From NCBI GenBank assembly GCA_021786265.1, contig JAJYNP010000373.1, forward strand, positions 1 to 10,909: a stretch of 10,909 nt of DNA. The letters run 5' to 3'. The notes under the pieces are model-generated. The model had not been told where the DNA came from. It did not search any database and was given only the letters and a program-made list of their open reading frames with translations. A program made the position numbers and the translations under genes. Every line of letters starts with the position of its first letter. Position 1 is the stretch's first letter. The stretch is from Chloroflexota bacterium (lineage in GTDB: Bacteria > Chloroflexota > Limnocylindria > Limnocylindrales > CSP1-4). Positions 7,907 through 10,909 of this stretch are shown here, piece by piece.

Positions 7907-9574
7907 ATGGAGGGACAACGCGGGATAGTCGCCGACGCGCCCGTCGAGCTCATCCCGGCGCGGATGGTCAACGAGTTCGCGTACTGTCCGCGCCTGTTCC
8001 ACATCGAGCACGTCCAGGGCGAGTTCGCCCCAAACCAGGACACGGTGGAAGGGGCGACCGTCCATCGCCGGGTCGAGGAGGAGGCTGGACGGTTGCCGCC
8101 GGCCGAGGAGCTGGCGCCGGAGGATCGGATCGCCGCCCGAGCGGTCCTTCTCTCGGCGCCGCGGCTCGGGATCATCGCCCGCCTCGATCTGCTCGAGGGT
8201 GAGGGCGGGCGCGTCCGACCCGTAGACTACAAGAAGGGTCGCCCCGGCCCGCACGGCCCGTGGGAGCCGGAACTCGTCCAGCTCTGCGCCCAGGGGCTCA
8301 TCCTCCGCGAGAGCGGTTATCAGTGCGACGACGGCGTCCTCTACTACGCCGAAACGAAGGAGCGCCAGGTCGTCGCTTTCGATGAGCCGCTCGTCGGTCG
8401 CACCCTTGAACTCATCGAGCGCCTCCGAGAGGTGGCGCGCGACCCGGTGTCGCCGCCGCCACTAGTCGACAGCCCGAAGTGCCCGCGCTGCTCGCTCGTG
8501 GGGATCTGCCTGCCCGATGAGGTCAACCTCCTGCGCGACGAGCCGCTCGGTGAGGTTCGCCGACTCGTGCCCGCACGCGACGACGCCGGCCCCGTCTACG
8601 TGCTCGACCAGGGCGCAACTGTCGGGAAGAGCGGCGAACGGCTCATCGTGCGGACCCGAGATGGCACCGAGACACCCGTCCGGCTCCTTGATGTCTCGCA
8701 CGTCTGCCTGTTCGGCAACGTCACGTTGAGCGCGCCCGCGATCCGCGGCCTCGCCGAACGCGAACTCCCGGTCTTCCACTACACGTACGGCGGCTGGCTT
8801 GCGGCGCTGACGACCGGCTTGCCTCACCGCAACGTCGAGCTCCGGGCGCACCAGTACCGGATCGCCGACGACGATGCAGCAAGCCTTCCCATTGCCCGGG
8901 CGATCGTCGTCGGCAAGGTCCGCAATCAGCGCACGATCATCCGGCGCAACGCCCAGTTCGACGCCGCGCGGGCGGTCGACGAGCTCGCCCGTCTCACGCG
9001 AGCCGCCGGGCGCGCCGGCTCGACCGACCTGCTCCTCGGGCTCGAAGGCCTCGCTGCACGCGCCTACTTCTCGTCGTTCGGCCGCCTCCTCCGCACCGAG
9101 CTCGCGTTCGACTTCGACGCCCGCTTGCGGCGGCCACCCCCCGATCCGGTGAACGCGCTCCTCTCGTTCCTCTACGGCCTCCTGGCCAAGGAGTGCCTGG
9201 CCGCCCTCCTCGGGGTGGGCCTCGACCCGTACCGCGGCTTCTACCACCAGCTCCACTACGGCCGTCCGTCGCTCGCGCTCGACCTGGCCGAGGAGTTCCG
9301 CCCGCTACTCGCCGACTCGGCTGCCCTTACCCTCGTCAACAACCGGATGGTTACGCGGGGTGACTTCATCGTCCGCGGACCGTCCTGTGCACTCACGGAC
9401 CAGACACGCCGCGCCGTCATCGAAGCCTTCGAAGCTCGTCTCGACACCCTCGTCCGCCACCCCGTCTTCGGGTACGCGGTGAGCTACCGGCGCGTGCTCG
9501 AGATCCAGGCGAGGCTGCTCGCCCGCCGGGTCTCCGGCGAGCTGCCCAGCTACCGCGCCTTCACGACTCGATGA
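7907..9574 (+). CDS. cas4-cas1: Cas4-Cas1 fusion, CRISPR adaptation nuclease-integrase
   Basis: This fusion is a hallmark of many type I-G systems. The Cas4 part trims prespacers and checks the PAM, and Cas1 integrates them with Cas2. The product has 555 residues. Cas4 covers about 1-215: four candidate iron-sulfur cysteines are present (C27 in YCPR, then C192, C195 and C201), along with the RecB-like nuclease core D94, VDYKKG with D107 and K109, and a QLCAQGLIL helix. Cas1 covers about 225-555: E380 in LEGLAARAYF, then H447, D459 and E462/E463 in the FYHQLHYGRPSLALDL region, which match the metal-binding set of active Cas1. ATG 7907 is chosen over ATG 7874 for its AAGGAGG. The gene is 86 bases after the large-subunit gene, the only large gap after csb1, and its stop overlaps cas2 by ATGA. 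Both domains look intact. Confidence 0.96.
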   Translation: MEGQRGIVADAPVELIPARMVNEFAYCPRLFHIEHVQGEFAPNQDTVEGATVHRRVEEEAGRLPPAEELAPEDRIAARAVLLSAPRLGIIARLDLLEGEGGRVRPVDYKKGRPGPHGPWEPELVQLCAQGLILRESGYQCDDGVLYYAETKERQVVAFDEPLVGRTLELIERLREVARDPVSPPPLVDSPKCPRCSLVGICLPDEVNLLRDEPLGEVRRLVPARDDAGPVYVLDQGATVGKSGERLIVRTRDGTETPVRLLDVSHVCLFGNVTLSAPAIRGLAERELPVFHYTYGGWLAALTTGLPHRNVELRAHQYRIADDDAASLPIARAIVVGKVRNQRTIIRRNAQFDAARAVDELARLTRAAGRAGSTDLLLGLEGLAARAYFSSFGRLLRTELAFDFDARLRRPPPDPVNALLSFLYGLLAKECLAALLGVGLDPYRGFYHQLHYGRPSLALDLAEEFRPLLADSAALTLVNNRMVTRGDFIVRGPSCALTDQTRRAVIEAFEARLDTLVRHPVFGYAVSYRRVLEIQARLLARRVSGELPSYRAFTTR

Positions 9575-9882
9575 GCGGCGTACGCCATCGACTGCTCGTC
9601 TGCTACGACGTCCGCGATCCGGCCCGCTTGCGGCGGACGCACGCGACGATGCTCGGCTACGGAGACCCGATCCAGTACTCGGTGTTTCTCTGCGACGTCT
9701 CGGGGACCGAGGCGGCCCTCATGGAAGCCGCACTGCGCCGTGTCGTTCGGACCACACAGGACTCGGTGATCGTCGTCGACCTGGGGCCCGCCGACGGGAT
9801 CGCCCGGTCGCGGATCCGCACGCTCGGGCCGACGCCCGGTTCAACGGTGCTCGACGAACGACGTCGTTACCGCGTTGTCTAG
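9571..9882 (+). CDS. cas2: CRISPR adaptation protein Cas2
   Basis: Cas2 forms the dimeric core of the Cas1-Cas2 integrase that inserts new spacers at the leader end of the array. The product has 103 residues, normal for the family. It shows the ferredoxin-like Cas2 pattern: hydrophobic strand LLVCYDV with the conserved aspartate D13, RDPARLRRTHATMLGYG, and QYSVFLCDV on the next strand. The second half has VIVVDLGP and ends in a charged tail. The start ATG 9571 overlaps the cas4-cas1 stop (ATGA, 9571-9574), so the two adaptation proteins are probably made together. It is the last cas gene, and a spacer of 196 bases separates it from the first repeat. Confidence 0.94.
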   Translation: MSGVRHRLLVCYDVRDPARLRRTHATMLGYGDPIQYSVFLCDVSGTEAALMEAALRRVVRTTQDSVIVVDLGPADGIARSRIRTLGPTPGSTVLDERRRYRVV

Positions 9883-10078
9883 ACGGCCGATGGCTGCGGC
9901 GAGCACCGAAGTGCCGAGTCGTCCGAGCGTGCGCGCTCGCGCGCTCGCGAACGATTCCCGATCCTCGGTGTGCGATACTGCTGGTCCAAGCCGGTTGCTC
10001 CGAGGCGACGGTCCGCCGGCACTGCGAATCTCGTGTCCTCAGGCGTGGGTGGGCTGCGAAATCTTAGCGCCTGGCGCC
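9883..10078 (+). promoter_or_regulatory. Candidate CRISPR leader between cas2 and the array
   Basis: This 196-base stretch has no convincing gene. Its place between cas2 and the first repeat, together with the repeat orientation (ATTGAAGC at the 3' end), makes it the likely leader with the array promoter and integration signals. It is not AT-rich as many leaders are. It contains CGAGCG-TGCG-CGCTCG (9924-9939), which can form a stem, and a tandem repeat of GCGCTCGC at 9933-9948. TGCGATACT at 9971-9979 resembles an extended -10 box, with no clear -35. GGCGCC (10073-10078) touches the first repeat. Promoter and leader roles are inferred from position. Confidence 0.5.
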
Positions 10079-10909
10079 GTTTCCACGATCGAAAGGTCGT
10101 GGCCCCATTGAAGCACGTGAAACATCCCCCGAGCCGACCGCCCCAGTTGCCGGTTTCCACGATCGAAAGGTCGTGGCCCCATTGAAGCACGCGGAGGACG
10201 GCCCCGAACGTCGGGGTCTGGCCCGTTTCCACGATCGAAAGGTCGTGGCCCCATTGAAGCTACGAGCAGTCGACCTGGCACTGGCCGGGCCGCCACGGTT
10301 TCCACGATCGAAAGGTCGTGGCCCCATTGAAGCAGGGCTCATCCTCAGGGCGGATCGGCCGGTGCGCACCGTTTCCACGATCGAAAGGTCGTGGCCCCAT
10401 TGAAGCCACCGGAGTACGCACTTCCACGCATTGATCGGGGGTGGTTTCCACGATCGAAAGGTCGTGGCCCCATTGAAGCACGTTTAGCCCGAACCTGGGC
10501 TTGTATCGAAATCGAGTAGAGAGTTTCCACGATCGAAAGGTCGTGGCCCCATTGAAGCGACACGGACGAGCTCGTGCTGCCCGCTGGTCGGCTTGTTTCC
10601 ACGATCGAAAGGTCGTGGCCCCATTGAAGCATTGCCATTTCCTGGGAGGAGGCCTGAGTGATCACTGTTTCCACGATCGAAAGGTCGTGGCCCCATTGAA
10701 GCGCCCGAATCTGGGCCTGTACCGGAGAGTGGACAGTGTTTCCACGATCGAAAGGTCGTGGCCCCATTGAAGCACCTCGATCTTCACCGCGATCGGCAAG
10801 ATCTGGACCAGTTTCCACGATCGAAAGGTCGTGGCCCCATTGAAGCAACACGTCCTCCACGATCGCCGCGACCCACGCCTCGTGTTTCCACGATCGAAAG
10901 GTCGTGGCC
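10079..10909 (+). CRISPR. CRISPR array, 36-base repeats, 11 full repeats plus one cut by the window end, 11 spacers
   Basis: Repeats start at 10079, 10153, 10225, 10298, 10371, 10444, 10523, 10595, 10667, 10738, 10811 and 10884; the last is cut at 26 bases by the window end. All copies seen are identical. The repeat begins GTTTCC and ends ATTGAAGC, the usual eight-base 5' handle of a type I crRNA, so the array should be transcribed on the + strand away from cas2. The middle, CCACGATC-GAAA-GGTCGTGG, forms an eight-pair stem with one T-G wobble and a GNRA tetraloop, a good Cas6-type substrate, here probably for Csb2. Spacer lengths are 38, 36, 37, 37, 37, 43, 36, 36, 35, 37 and 37. No repeat degeneration is seen, so the trailer end lies beyond the window. 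Confidence 0.99.
10087..10106 (+). other. Repeat hairpin with GNRA loop (first repeat shown; present in all copies)
   Basis: In the first repeat the inverted arms enclose a GAAA tetraloop closed by a C-G pair, an unusually stable loop. CCCC and the handle ATTGAAGC follow the stem. Cleavage to leave an eight-base handle would fall four bases 3' of the stem base, between CCCC and ATTG. The stem and loop are read directly; the cut site is inferred from other type I systems. Confidence 0.6.

Noticed and set aside
9875..10111. Small open frame running from the cas2 end into the first repeat
   Set aside because: It has no family match, reads through the leader and repeat, and has Ser/Arg-rich composition typical of chance frames.
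10039..10860. Repetitive open frames across the array (a repeated peptide with PRPFDRGN or HDLSIVE)
   Set aside because: They are produced by translating the identical CRISPR repeats and are not proteins.

Overview
The window holds a nearly complete type I-G (formerly I-U, 'Dpsyc/GSU0054') CRISPR-Cas locus, all on the + strand, on high-GC DNA with GTG and ATG starts and strong Shine-Dalgarno sites. The composition fits a high-GC bacterium such as an actinomycete or a Chloroflexota lineage, but nothing here fixes the phylum.

Layout, left to right. (1) At 1-155 on the minus strand is a 3' remnant that reads like the C-terminal part of the AAA+ ATPase RarA/MgsA; its upstream part is missing. 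(2) Positions 156-365 are a spacer without a recognisable gene. (3) At 366-827 is a truncated Cas3-type helicase fragment that keeps a start codon, a ribosome binding site and Walker A but stops before the DEAH box. (4) At 886-7820 is the interference module: csb1 (Cas7-like backbone), csb2 (Cas5-Cas6-like), a full cas3 with C-terminal HD nuclease, and a short Cas8-like large subunit. Two of its junctions are 4-base ATGA overlaps. (5) At 7821-7872 are two tandem hairpins between the interference and adaptation modules. (6) At 7907-9882 is the adaptation module: a cas4-cas1 fusion and cas2, also overlapping by ATGA. (7) At 9883-10078 is a leader-like region. (8) From 10079 to the right edge is a CRISPR array with 36-base repeats: 11 full copies plus one cut by the window end, and 11 spacers.

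How it should work, from family knowledge: Cas4-Cas1 and Cas2 select PAM-flanked fragments and insert them next to the leader. The array transcript is cut in each repeat hairpin, most likely by the Cas6-like half of Csb2. Csb1, Csb2 and the Cas8-like protein form the crRNA-guided effector, and Cas3 is recruited to unwind and degrade the target.

The system type is known. The points that stand out are the relic of a second, different cas3 lineage; the rarA breakpoint; two spacers (S6 and S9) that appear to come from diverged copies of the same target, with S6 itself containing TTA at the position where the S9 PAM would lie; and the paired hairpins before cas4-cas1.
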